DNA of 64,000 nt from Leifsonia sp. TF02-11 (GTDB lineage: Bacteria; Actinomycetota; Actinomycetes; Actinomycetales; Microbacteriaceae), in the NCBI RefSeq assembly GCF_017565305.1, contig NZ_JAGEKP010000017.1, positions 88,647-152,646 of the forward strand, given 5' to 3'. The number at the start of each line of letters is the position of its first letter. Position 1 is the stretch's first letter. Both the position numbers and the translations under genes were made by a program. The notes beneath the pieces were generated by a model. That model saw only the letters and a program-made list of their open reading frames with translations, was not told the origin of the DNA and did no database searches. Shown piece after piece: positions 1 to 9,300 of this stretch.

Positions 1-724
1 GCGGCGAGACATCCTGGTACTCGTCGACGACGAAGTACCGGTACTGCTCGCGCACCTGCATCGCGACCGACGGCTCCGTCTCGATCATGCCGGCGCACAC
101 GAGCAGCACGTCCTCGAAGTCGATCTGCTTGCGCTCGTCCTTGAGCTCCTCGTACGTGCGGTGGAGGTCGACGAGCTTCTCGGCGGTGAGCGCTCCGGGC
201 AGCGGGCGGGAGGCCAGAGCCGTCGCGTACTCGTCGAGACTCAGGCTCGAGACCTTGCGCCACTCGATCTCTGCGGCCACATCGCGCAGCGTCGCGGTAT
301 CCACCCGCAGCCCCAGCTTCTCCGCGGCACGGCCGAGGACGCGGCCCTTGCCGTCGAGCACGCTCGGAAGCTGGCCGCCCACGACCTGCGGCCAGAAGTA
401 GTTGAGCTGGGACAGCGCGGCGGCGTGGAACGTGCGCGCCGACACTCCGCCGGCACCGAGCTGGCGGAGCCGCCCGCGGAGCTCCGCCGCAGCGCGGTTG
501 GTAAAGGTCAGCGCCATCACGCGGTTGGGGGTGAACGCGCCGGTTGCGACGCCGTACGCGATCCGGTGTGTGATCGCCCGGGTCTTGCCCGTGCCCGCGC
601 CGGCGAGGACGCACACGGGGCCGAAGAGCGCCTCCGCGACGACGCGCTGTTGGGCGTCGAGGCCGGCCAGGAGCGCCTCGGGCCCAGAGGCGCTGCTCGT
701 GCTCGCCGGGAGGCCGGCGTTCAT
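1..724 (-). CDS. uvrD2: UvrD-family DNA helicase, probably UvrD2 (partial)
   Basis: The frame reads leftwards out of the window, so only about 241 N-terminal residues are present. It is a superfamily 1 UvrD/Rep/PcrA-type ATP-driven DNA helicase. Visible are Walker A (LAGAGTGKTR, about residue 40), a motif Ia-like LTFTNRAA, and motif II VVDEYQDVSP at the very edge of the sequence. The ATG overlaps the stop of nudC (ATGA, 721-724), so the two genes are probably translationally coupled. The nearby nudC and adnB/adnA resemble the mycobacterial uvrD2 neighbourhood, which is why UvrD2 is preferred over PcrA. The C-terminal HRDC region that would settle the subgroup lies outside the window. Confidence 0.9.
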   Translation of the reverse strand, partial: MNAGLPASTSSASGPEALLAGLDAQQRVVAEALFGPVCVLAGAGTGKTRAITHRIAYGVATGAFTPNRVMALTFTNRAAAELRGRLRQLGAGGVSARTFHAAALSQLNYFWPQVVGGQLPSVLDGKGRVLGRAAEKLGLRVDTATLRDVAAEIEWRKVSSLSLDEYATALASRPLPGALTAEKLVDLHRTYEELKDERKQIDFEDVLLVCAGMIETEPSVAMQVREQYRYFVVDEYQDVSP

Positions 725-1743
725 GGGACGACCGGCGGCTCGTCGAGCGACCCGCCATACCAGTCCTCGATCAGGGCACGCGCGATCGAGGAGCGGCCGG
801 GCAGGATCACCTGCTCGCGCGCCGCCCACAGCTCGTCCCGGCTGAACCAGCGCAGGTCGAGGATCTCCTCGCCGTCGGGGGTGAGAGCAGCGGGCGCCTG
901 GTCGTCGGCGAGCCGCGCCGACATGCCCACCATGACGGAGGCCGGGAACGGCCACGGTTGCGAGCCCTTGTACCGCGCATCGACGACCCGTACGCCGGCC
1001 TCCTCGAAGATCTCGCGCTCGACGGCGGACTCGAACGACTCCCCCGGCTCCACGAAGCCCGCGAGCAGCGAATAGCGGGAGTGCTCCCACATCGCGTTCG
1101 AGCCGAGCAGCAGCCGGTCGTCGGCGTCGAGCACCGTGACGATGACCGCGGGATCGGTGCGGGGGAACACCTCGGACCCGTCTTCGAAGCAGCGCCGCAC
1201 CCAGCCCGCCTGCTCGACCACGGTGGGCGTTCCGCAGCGCGGGCAGTGCGTGTGCGAGGCGTGCCAGTTCGCGATGGCGAGCGCCTCGGTGAAGAGCCCG
1301 GCGTCGCGGTCGCTGAGCGCCGTGGCCACGGTGCGCAGGTTGCCCCAGCGCGTCTCGTCCGGCTCGAGCTCGCCTGCTGCGGCATCGGTGAGCACCTCCA
1401 GCACGATCGCCGACCCGGCCGGCTCGCCCGGTACATCGACCAGCGTGCGGCCGAGGTACACGCGGAGCAGAGCCGCGGTCACCCGCTCGACCGGGAGCAG
1501 GTCGAGGGCGGCGGGCCCGGCGTCCGGGGCACTCCAGCCGTCAGCGGAGGGCGTCGCTGCGGCGACGCTCTCCGGCGTCAGCAGGGCACGGCCATTCCAC
1601 AGGGCGAGGACCCGCGTCGTCGGCTCCTCCCACAGTTCGTCGAACAGCGCCGGCCGGGAACGGGCCGCGTGATCGCGGTCGATCGCGTGACGGGAGAGCG
1701 GGAGGGCGGCGAGCGGCAGAGCAGACGTCGGAGCGGACGACAT
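721..1743 (-). CDS. nudC: NAD(+)/NADH diphosphatase, Nudix family
   Basis: Hydrolyses NADH/NAD to NMN(H) and AMP, and in the NudC family can remove NAD caps from RNA. The 340-residue protein has the N-terminal NudC-like half, a zinc-ribbon region (HTHCPRCG followed by WVRRC), the Nudix box (GFVEPGE then REIFEEAGV) and the NudC hallmark SQPWPFP just after it. Only three cysteines are visible in the ribbon rather than two CxxC pairs, so metal binding may use a histidine or be incomplete. The start at 1743 (MSSAPTS) follows a GAAGGG ribosome site; an in-frame ATG 33 nt upstream is less likely. Its stop overlaps the start of uvrD2 by 4 bp. Confidence 0.93.
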   Translation of the reverse strand: MSSAPTSALPLAALPLSRHAIDRDHAARSRPALFDELWEEPTTRVLALWNGRALLTPESVAAATPSADGWSAPDAGPAALDLLPVERVTAALLRVYLGRTLVDVPGEPAGSAIVLEVLTDAAAGELEPDETRWGNLRTVATALSDRDAGLFTEALAIANWHASHTHCPRCGTPTVVEQAGWVRRCFEDGSEVFPRTDPAVIVTVLDADDRLLLGSNAMWEHSRYSLLAGFVEPGESFESAVEREIFEEAGVRVVDARYKGSQPWPFPASVMVGMSARLADDQAPAALTPDGEEILDLRWFSRDELWAAREQVILPGRSSIARALIEDWYGGSLDEPPVVP

Positions 1744-1811
1744 CGAGAACCCTTCGGGGACGGAGCGGACGTGCAAGGCGTGGCGGAACTGCCCACGCGC
1801 GGAAGTCCATT

Positions 1812-1823
1812 TAGCCTAGGTCC
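1812..1823 (+). promoter_or_regulatory. -10-like box for a leaderless start (APH-fold gene)
   Basis: TAGCCT at 1812-1817 ends 6 nt before the ATG at 1824. A TAnnnT hexamer at this distance is the actinobacterial leaderless geometry, and there is no Shine-Dalgarno sequence in between. Confidence 0.55.
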
Positions 1824-2873
1824 ATGGCCAGATCCCCTCTCACTCTAGCCGCGCTGGCCAGCTCGGCCGTGCCCGACCTCACCGTCACCGGTACTCGGCG
1901 CTACTCCGCCGACGGAGCGGGCGAGTTCGACTCCGCCGTGCTCACCGCGTCGGACGGGAGCGCCTGCATCGTGCGGGTGCCGCTCACACAGGCGGCAGAG
2001 ACGGAGCAGAGCTCCGACCTCGTCGCCCTCCGCGCTCTCACCACCGGCATCCGCAGCCGGCTGCCGTTCGACGTGCCGAACTATCTCGGTCAGACCCCGG
2101 TCGGCGGCACGCGCGCGATCGTCTACGACTTCCTCCCCGGCGACCACATCGCCGTCGAGGACATCCCGCCCGGCGACGGGCTGGCCGGTTCGATCGGCCA
2201 CGCCATCGCGGCCATCCACACCCTCCCCACCAGTTTCGTCGGCGAGGCCGGCCTCCCTGTGCTCTCGGCTGCCGAGTCCCTGTCGTCGACCGCCGCCCTC
2301 ATCGAGTCGGCCGCCTCGACGGGCAAGCTGCCCGCCGCGCTGCGCGAGCGCTGGCGCGACGCCGTCGCCGACCACTCGATCTGGCAGTTCCAGCCGACGG
2401 TGATCAACGGCGCTCTGACGGCCGACTCGTTCCTCGTCGACGGCGAGACCGTCAGCGCGGTCCTGGGCTGGTCAGCGCTGCGCGTCGGCGATCCGGCCCG
2501 CGACCTGCACTGGCTGCTGGCGATGAACCCGGAGGCCACCGACGGCGCGCTCGTCGCCTACGCCTCCGCACGTCAGGTCGCCACCGACCGCCAGTTCACG
2601 CAGCGCGCGATGCTGTACGCCGAGCTGGAGGTCGCCCGTTGGCTGCTGCACGGCCGCGAGCTGCGCGACCAGAGCATCGTGGACGACGCGGTGCAGATGC
2701 TCGACGGGCTGGTGGATCGCGTCCACAGCAACGCCGTCACCCCGCTGTCGACCGCGACCGGTCCGATCATGGCGGTCGACGACGTCGAGGCCCTGCTCGA
2801 CCGGACTCCGGGCGACCGCGCCTCCGTCCGGCCGGGCGGTATGCGCCCGGTCGACGACTCCCCCGCCGGCTGA
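1824..2873 (+). CDS. APH-fold protein lacking kinase catalytic residues
   Basis: A 349-residue cytosolic protein with the layout of aminoglycoside/macrolide phosphotransferases: an N-terminal kinase-like lobe, a linker (VYDFLPGDHI), and a C-terminal helical lobe. In the position of the catalytic loop, where active members have HGDxxxxN, it reads VINGALTADSFLVDGE, so the catalytic Asp, the His and the Asn are all replaced. The metal-binding Asp of the next strand (usually IDW) is Gly in VLGWSALRVGDPARDL. It is therefore probably a pseudokinase or a binding protein, not a resistance enzyme. It faces nudC divergently and is convergent with adnB. Such proteins are often annotated as macrolide phosphotransferase; nothing here supports that activity. 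Confidence 0.8.
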   Translation: MARSPLTLAALASSAVPDLTVTGTRRYSADGAGEFDSAVLTASDGSACIVRVPLTQAAETEQSSDLVALRALTTGIRSRLPFDVPNYLGQTPVGGTRAIVYDFLPGDHIAVEDIPPGDGLAGSIGHAIAAIHTLPTSFVGEAGLPVLSAAESLSSTAALIESAASTGKLPAALRERWRDAVADHSIWQFQPTVINGALTADSFLVDGETVSAVLGWSALRVGDPARDLHWLLAMNPEATDGALVAYASARQVATDRQFTQRAMLYAELEVARWLLHGRELRDQSIVDDAVQMLDGLVDRVHSNAVTPLSTATGPIMAVDDVEALLDRTPGDRASVRPGGMRPVDDSPAG

Positions 2874-2909
2874 CCCCGCCTGCCCCGCTCTCCCCGCTCT
2901 CCCCGCCGC

Positions 2910-2966
2910 CGAGGGGCACGTTGTTGTCCCTTTCGGCGCCCGAAAGGGACAACAACGTGCCCTTCG
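2910..2966. terminator. long inverted repeat between convergent genes (GAGGGGCACG family, copy 1)
   Basis: Arms 2910-2935 and 2941-2966 pair over 26 bp with a single G/T-type mismatch and a 5-nt loop. The outer arm is CGAGGGGCACG and the inner part TTGTTGTCCCTTTCG. It lies exactly between the stops of the APH-fold gene and adnB, so it can act as a bidirectional terminator. There is no U tract. Related elements stand at 31379, 56701 and 63991. Confidence 0.8.
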
Positions 2967-2974
2967 AGTGAGCG

Positions 2975-5900
2975 TCAGCCCGTTACGGACGCCCACAGGG
3001 CGGCGAGCTCGGCCTCCGAGTACAGGCGGTGCGGGCGGATGACCCGGTCGTCCGCCACGAAGTAGAACACGGCGTCGATCCGCGCCGGGTCGATGCCCGC
3101 GTGCCGGGCGTAGGCGAGGCGGTAGAGCGCGAGCTGCAGTTGCTTGCGTTCCAGATCGTCGTCGTCGCGCGGAGCCTTGCCGGTCTTCCAGTCCACGATC
3201 TGGACGTCGTGGTCGCCCCCGCTCAGCGCGTACACGGCGTCGAGCTTGCAGACCAGGACCTGACCGGCCAGCGTCACGTGGATCTCGAGCTCCACCTCCT
3301 GCGGCGCCTTCGACGCCCACTCGCTCGCCGCGAACGTCGCCTGCAACTCGGCCAGCGCCTCCGCTCCCAGGAGTTCACCTGCCGGATCGTCCAGCTCGGT
3401 CGCCGCCGCGTCGAGCTCGTCAGACGTCCCCCCTGGGACGCCGTACCGCTCCTCGACCCAACGGTGGAAGAGCGTGCCGAGCCGGGTCTGTCGGTAGGGC
3501 CGCTCGGGCATCGGCCGGCGCAGCTGCGCCGCCACCCCGGCCGCGTCGCTCACGAAGTCCTTGAATCGGGAGGCGGGGATGCGGGTCGGTAGCTCGACGA
3601 GCCCGTCCTCCGCCTCGCGGCGGGCACGCTCGGCGAGCAGCAGGTCGACGTCGAGGGCGTACAACCCGCCGTCGCCGGGGCCGCGCTCGCGCGCGGAACG
3701 CACGGCCTCGGCCGCGGCCTCCACGCGGTTCCGGCGCGGGCCGAGCGGGTCGAGCGGCCAGAGCACCGTGCGCGACTCGGGCGCGAGCGGGTTCTCGTCC
3801 GGCTCGTCGCACGGCGGGAACGCGTCTGCCGGCAGGAGTCCGGCCTGCTGGAGCTCGAGCAGATAGGCGCCGGGGCCGCGCGGGCGCGACTGGGTCGACC
3901 AGTAGGACCCGCTCAGCAGCAGGCTCTCGCGCGCCCGGGTCACGGCCACGTAGATCAGTCGGCGCTGCTCATCGAGGTGCCTGCTGACGTTGGCGGCCTC
4001 GAAGGCGGAGATCGCCTCGTCGACCTGCTTCTGGTCCTCCGCATTGCGCCACGGGAGCACGGGCAGCTCGGCGGAGTCGCCCCGGAACTCGTTGGGCAGC
4101 TGACCGAACGCCAGCCAGCCGCGCTTGCTCTGCGGTGGTCCCGGCAACTCGCCGTCGACCATCCGCGGCACCGCCACGACATCCCACTCCAGGCCCTTGG
4201 CGCCGTGGATGGTGAGGATCTGCACGGTGCCTGGCTCGGCGTCCTCACTGCGCGGCGCGAGGTTGTCGCGCTGCTCGGCCTCGGCCAGCCAGGCCAGGAA
4301 CGAACCGAGCGTCGCCCGGTCGTCACTGGCGAGATAGGAGGCCACCTGCTCCGCGAACGCATCGAGCGAGGCCTGCCCGAGCTGGGCCGACTCGTTCGCC
4401 GCGACCTCGATGTCGAGCCGGAGTTCCTGCTGCACGAGCGTGACGAGATCGAGGAGGTCGAGGCCCGAGCGCGAGCGCAGCTGGTCGAGCTGACGCCCGG
4501 CCGCACGGAGGCGCTCCAACCCGACGGCCGTGAACGCGGCCAGCTGACCGTGGCCGTCCGGCGCCTCCACGACGAAGTCGAGCGCGTCGACGAGCGAGGC
4601 CGACTCCTCCGCGACCACGGAGCCGCGCAGCCGTTCGCGCACCTCCGGGTCGAGGGTCTGGAAGCGATGGTCGCGCGCCGCGAGCCAGCTCGCCACCCGG
4701 CGCAGCGCCGCGATGTCGCGCGGGCCGACGCGCCAGCGCGCCCCGGTCAGCAACCGGATCAGCTCGGATCCGGCCGTCGGGTCGTGCATGACCCGCAGTG
4801 CGCTCACCAGGTCGGCGACGACGGGCTGCTCCAGGAGGCCGCCGAGACCGAGCACGTGGTATGGCACGCCGCGCTCCGCGAGAGCGGCCGTGAACGCGTC
4901 GATCTTCTTGATGGAGCGGCAGAGCAGCGCCGCGGACGGCGGCAGACCGGTGCGATCGCGCTGGGCCAGCCGCTCGCGCAGCCATTCGGCGATGCCGGCC
5001 GCCTCGTCCTCCACGGTCTGGCCGAAGAGGTGGTCGAGCTCCCCCGCGATCGCGCCGGGGCGGGGTTGCAGCAGCTCGACGTGCACCGGGGAACCCGCCG
5101 AGAGCGGTGCGACGAGCGTGTTCGCCGCGTCGAGCACGCGCGTCGGATTGCGCCAGCTGGTGCTCAGCGCGTACGACGCGGCACCGTCCCGGTGTCCGCC
5201 GAAGTCGAGCGGGAACCGGCCGAGGTTGGCGGCGCTCGCACCGCGCCACCCGTAGATCGACTGGTGCGGGTCGCCGACCGCCATGACGGCCTCCCCCGCG
5301 AACAGCGCGGCGAGGAGGCGGGTCTGCACCACAGAGGTGTCCTGGTACTCGTCGAGGAGCACGACGCGGTAGCGGCGCCGGTAGTCCTCGACCACCGACG
5401 GGATCCGCTCGCACACGGACAGGGCGAGCGCGACCTGGTCGGAGTACTCGACGAAGCCGCGCCGCCGCTTCTCGTCGGCGAACCGCTCCGCCAGGTCGAG
5501 CAGCGGCGGCAGCGATCCCACCGCGGCGACGGCCGCCCGCACGGAGGCGTAGGCGTCTTTCACACGGCCGCTGCCGGTCGGCAGGTCGAGCAGCCGAGCG
5601 AAGCCCTCGACCATCCGGTGCACGTCGGCCGCCTCTGCGACGTTCTCGCTCAGCGCCCTGCTGAGCTCGAGAACGGCGGTGGTGACCGCGTCGACGCTCT
5701 TGTCGAGCTCGACGAGCCGGTCGTCCGAGCTGGCGACGACGACGCGCCGGGCGAGCTGCCAGGCCGACGCCTCGCTGAGCACGGCCGACTCGGGCTCGCG
5801 CCCGATCAGCAGCGCGTTCTCTCGAAAGATCGCATTGGCGAACGCGTTGTAGGTGGCGATCTCCGGGGCGTCGAACGGATCGAACACGACGTCGCTGAGA

Positions 5901-6301
5901 CCGGAGGCGGCCAGCTGTTCGATGCGTCGACGCACACGCTCGGCCAGCTCGCCCGCGGCCTTGCGCGTGAAGGTCAGCCCGAGGATCTCCGGCACCCGCA
6001 CGAGCCCGTTGGCGAGCAGCCAGACCACCCGGTTGGCCATCGTCTCCGTCTTGCCGCTGCCCGCCCCGGCCACGACGATGGCCGGCCCCAGCGGCGCCTC
6101 GATCACGGCCTCCTGCTGCGCGGTCGGTCGCGGGAGGCCGAGCGCGTCGGCGATCTCCGCGGCGCTCAGCCGACGGGCCGGGCGCGCGGGCTCCTGCTCG
6201 GCGGCCGCCGCGGCGAAGGCCTGCTCGACCAGGTCGATCGCAGGCTCGGTTCCTTCGATGCCGAACTGGTCTGCCAGATCGAGGAGTCCGTCGTCGTTCA
6301 T
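2975..6301 (-). CDS. adnB: AdnB-like helicase-nuclease subunit
   Basis: Subunit of the AdnAB DNA end-resection motor-nuclease that processes double-strand breaks in actinobacteria. The 1108-residue protein starts with a UvrD-type motor: Walker A VVAGAGSGKTETM, LGLTFTRKAA, motif II VVLLDEYQDTSVVQ, and later IYVAVTRARESLLLSG. It ends with a RecB-type nuclease domain containing GTLFHRWVEERYG and the catalytic VDWKTGK with a downstream QLALY helix. The start is the ATG at 6301, 13 nt after the stop of adnA; a further ATG at 6318 is out of frame and stops after six codons. The length is close to mycobacterial AdnB (about 1100 residues). It is probably co-transcribed with adnA and is the intact motor of the pair. 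Confidence 0.93.
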   Translation of the reverse strand: MNDDGLLDLADQFGIEGTEPAIDLVEQAFAAAAAEQEPARPARRLSAAEIADALGLPRPTAQQEAVIEAPLGPAIVVAGAGSGKTETMANRVVWLLANGLVRVPEILGLTFTRKAAGELAERVRRRIEQLAASGLSDVVFDPFDAPEIATYNAFANAIFRENALLIGREPESAVLSEASAWQLARRVVVASSDDRLVELDKSVDAVTTAVLELSRALSENVAEAADVHRMVEGFARLLDLPTGSGRVKDAYASVRAAVAAVGSLPPLLDLAERFADEKRRRGFVEYSDQVALALSVCERIPSVVEDYRRRYRVVLLDEYQDTSVVQTRLLAALFAGEAVMAVGDPHQSIYGWRGASAANLGRFPLDFGGHRDGAASYALSTSWRNPTRVLDAANTLVAPLSAGSPVHVELLQPRPGAIAGELDHLFGQTVEDEAAGIAEWLRERLAQRDRTGLPPSAALLCRSIKKIDAFTAALAERGVPYHVLGLGGLLEQPVVADLVSALRVMHDPTAGSELIRLLTGARWRVGPRDIAALRRVASWLAARDHRFQTLDPEVRERLRGSVVAEESASLVDALDFVVEAPDGHGQLAAFTAVGLERLRAAGRQLDQLRSRSGLDLLDLVTLVQQELRLDIEVAANESAQLGQASLDAFAEQVASYLASDDRATLGSFLAWLAEAEQRDNLAPRSEDAEPGTVQILTIHGAKGLEWDVVAVPRMVDGELPGPPQSKRGWLAFGQLPNEFRGDSAELPVLPWRNAEDQKQVDEAISAFEAANVSRHLDEQRRLIYVAVTRARESLLLSGSYWSTQSRPRGPGAYLLELQQAGLLPADAFPPCDEPDENPLAPESRTVLWPLDPLGPRRNRVEAAAEAVRSARERGPGDGGLYALDVDLLLAERARREAEDGLVELPTRIPASRFKDFVSDAAGVAAQLRRPMPERPYRQTRLGTLFHRWVEERYGVPGGTSDELDAAATELDDPAGELLGAEALAELQATFAASEWASKAPQEVELEIHVTLAGQVLVCKLDAVYALSGGDHDVQIVDWKTGKAPRDDDDLERKQLQLALYRLAYARHAGIDPARIDAVFYFVADDRVIRPHRLYSEAELAALWASVTG

Positions 6302-6314
6302 CTCCGCACCCCGT

Positions 6315-9300
6315 TCATGCGCTGACCGCCGGAACCAGATGGATGCGGTACCCGTAGGCCGCGTGCGGATCCCGGTCACCGAGGTCGACGACCCCGGCGA
6401 AGGTCGCTCCCGCCATCCCCTCCGCGGCGGCGGCGACCCGCTCCTCGAGCCGGCGCAAGGACTCCTCGTCGACCCGCTCCTGGACGACCTCGCGATACGC
6501 CTTGCCCCGCACGCCCTTCGCGACGAAGAGGAGCTTGGCACCGCCGGGAGGCCGTTCGCCCGCCTCGACGGCACCGTGCTCGAGCGCGAGCTGGTAGGCG
6601 CCGAGCTGGGCGTGGGAGGCCGTCTCTGCGGCGCTCGGCACCGTGCGGCCCGTCTTCAGGTCGACGATCACGACGGCGCCGTCGGGAGTCTCCTCCACGC
6701 GGTCGATCTTGCCGCTGATCCGCGCCCGTCCGAGGTCGAGCTCGAACGCCCCCTCCGATCCGAGCAGCCGTCCGCCCGCGCGCTGGAAGTCGCGGAGGTA
6801 CTCCGACACGCCGGCGACCAGCCCGCGCGTGCGGCGGCGCTCGCGCTCCTCGATCCAGGGGGATTCGAACTGCAGTTGCGACCAGCGGCGTTCGATTCCG
6901 GCCCAGAGCACGTCGACGCTGGTCTCGTCCGTCTCGCTCGCCTCCTCCAGGACGGCGTGCACCACGGTGCCGATGCCCGCTGCGAGACCGCTCGGCGACG
7001 CTGCCATCTCGTCGATGAACCACACCAGCGGCGACTTCTCGAACGTGCCGAGGCGAGACGGGGACACCTTCACCATCGCCTCCGGGTCGTCCAGGTCGAC
7101 GAGCGGCTCCGTCGTCGACGGCTCGACGAGTCCGTACCAGTCGGCGGGATCGGCGCCCTCCACGCCGGCCTCCGCCAAGCGGGCGAGGGCGTCGGCGGCG
7201 TCGGGCGAGCCGGTCGTCACCAGCCGGCGCCGCAGGCGGCCCACCATGCCGCGCAGCGACAGCGGGTGGATGCCGGGGTCGTCGTCATCGACCGCGAGCC
7301 CGGCCGCGAGCCGCAGGAACGGCGACGGCTGCTCGTCGTCGTTGGCCGTCGCGGTCAGCACCACCTGGCGTCGCGCGCGGGACACGGCGAGGGCGAACAT
7401 CCGCAGTTCGTCACCGAGCACGTCGGCGCGCTCGTCCGTGGTCTCCGGACGGCGCCCCGCGAGGGCGTCGTCGAGCTCCTGCGGGTGCAGGAGCGACCCG
7501 CGCAGCCGCAGATTCGGCCACACGCTCTCCTGGAGTCCGGCGACCGCGACCACCTCGAACTCCCGCCCGACCGTCGCACTCGGCGTGCACACCAGGACCG
7601 CATCGCCGGTGGTGCGCGCCGCGAGCGTGTCCTCCGGCACCTCGGCGCCCAGCAGCTCGACCACGAAGTCGGCGGCCGGGCGCTCCGGCGACCGCTCGAC
7701 GAAGCGCCGGGCCGCGGTGAACAGCGCCACGACGCCGTCGAGGTGCCTGTCGGCCTCGTCCGCGACGATCCCCGACCGCTCCGACTGCTCCAGCCAGCGC
7801 GAAGCCAGACCGCTGCGCTCCCACGCGTGCCAGAGCAGCTCCTCGATGGTCGCCCCGGCCGCGGCCTTCTGTCGGCAGCCGCGCAGCGTCTCCGCGAGCC
7901 GCGCCGCGCGCCGCGCCGGCGACGAGTCGATGGTCGCCAGATGGGCGGGATCGGCCAGCGCCTCCACCAGGAGGTCGTCACCTGCGCGGTTGCCGTCCCC
8001 GGCGAGCTCCTCCTGCCGGAGCGCCAGGCGCAGCCGTCGCAGGCTCACCGCGTCGAGGCCGCCGAACGGCCCGATCAGCAGTTCGGTCGCGACCTCCGGG
8101 GTCAGGGGCTGTGCGCCGAGGGCGACGCCCGCGATGGTGACGAGCTGGCGCGCCGCGTAGTCGTCGCGCAGCGGCCGCCCGGCGATGCTGGTGGTCGTCG
8201 GCACTTCGGCGACCGCGAGCGACCGCGCGAGGCCCGGGATGTGCGCCCCGGACCGCACGACGACGGCCATGCTGCTCCATGGCACGCCATCGATGAGCCG
8301 GCGCTCGCGCAGCAGGCGCGCCAGTCGCGCCGCCTCGGCGGGTGCGGACGGCGCACGCACGACCAGGACCTCCGGCCCGGAGTCCTCCTGGGGTTGCCGC
8401 GCGGGAGCCGCCACCCGGTGCACCCCCGCCGCGGCGGCACCGATGCGCTCGGTGACGCGGGAGGTCAGCTCCCGCAACACGGGTGTCTGCCGGTGGGCCG
8501 TGCCGAGGACGATGCGGGTGACCGGGACGTCGAGGCGCGTGCCGAGCTGTCCGAGCGCGGAGACCTCCGCGCCGCGGAACGTAGTGGAGGCGACATCGGG
8601 GTCGCCGAACGCGATCACCGCGACGCCGCGCGCCGCGACGGCGCGCAGCAGCGCGATGGTGGCGACCGTCGCCTCCTGCAGGTCGTCGACGAACACGGCG
8701 CGCACGCCGTCGAGCGAACTGCCCTCGCGCACCACCGACACGGCGGACGCGATGAGCTCGGCGGAGTCGACGTAGCCGCCGCGGAAGCTGTCGAGCACCG
8801 TCTGGTACTCGGCGATGAACCGCGAGGCCGCCCTCCACTCGTCACGCCCGGTGATGGCGCCGAGTTCGGCCAGGCGCGCCGGGGAGACGCCTCTCTCGGC
8901 GCAGCGGCCGATCAACTCGCGGAGCTCGGTGCGGAAGCCGCGCAGGATGCGGACCTCCGGGCCGAGGGAAGCCGGCCAGGCCGGGCCGGTGCCGTCCTCC
9001 AGGTGGCCGTTCAGCAGCTCGGCGATGATCTGGTCCTGGTCGCCGCCGGTCAAGAGCCGCGGCGGCTCCCAGCCGTTGCGCTTCGCCTGGTCTCCCACCA
9101 GCTGGAACGCGAGCGAGGTGGCCGTGCGCGCCAGCGGCCCGGGCGTCGGCACTCCCAGGCGCAGGGCGATGCGATCGCGGAGGGCCGTCGCGGAGGCCCG
9201 GGAGGCGCTCAGCGCCAGCACCTGCGCGGCCGAATAGCCGCGTTCGTGCACGCGCTCGGCGATCGCCTCGACGAGCACGGAGGTCTTGCCGGTGCCCGGC

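Noticed and set aside
1824..2873. Macrolide or aminoglycoside resistance kinase
   Set aside because: The catalytic Asp, His, Asn and metal Asp are all absent, so phosphotransfer is not expected.
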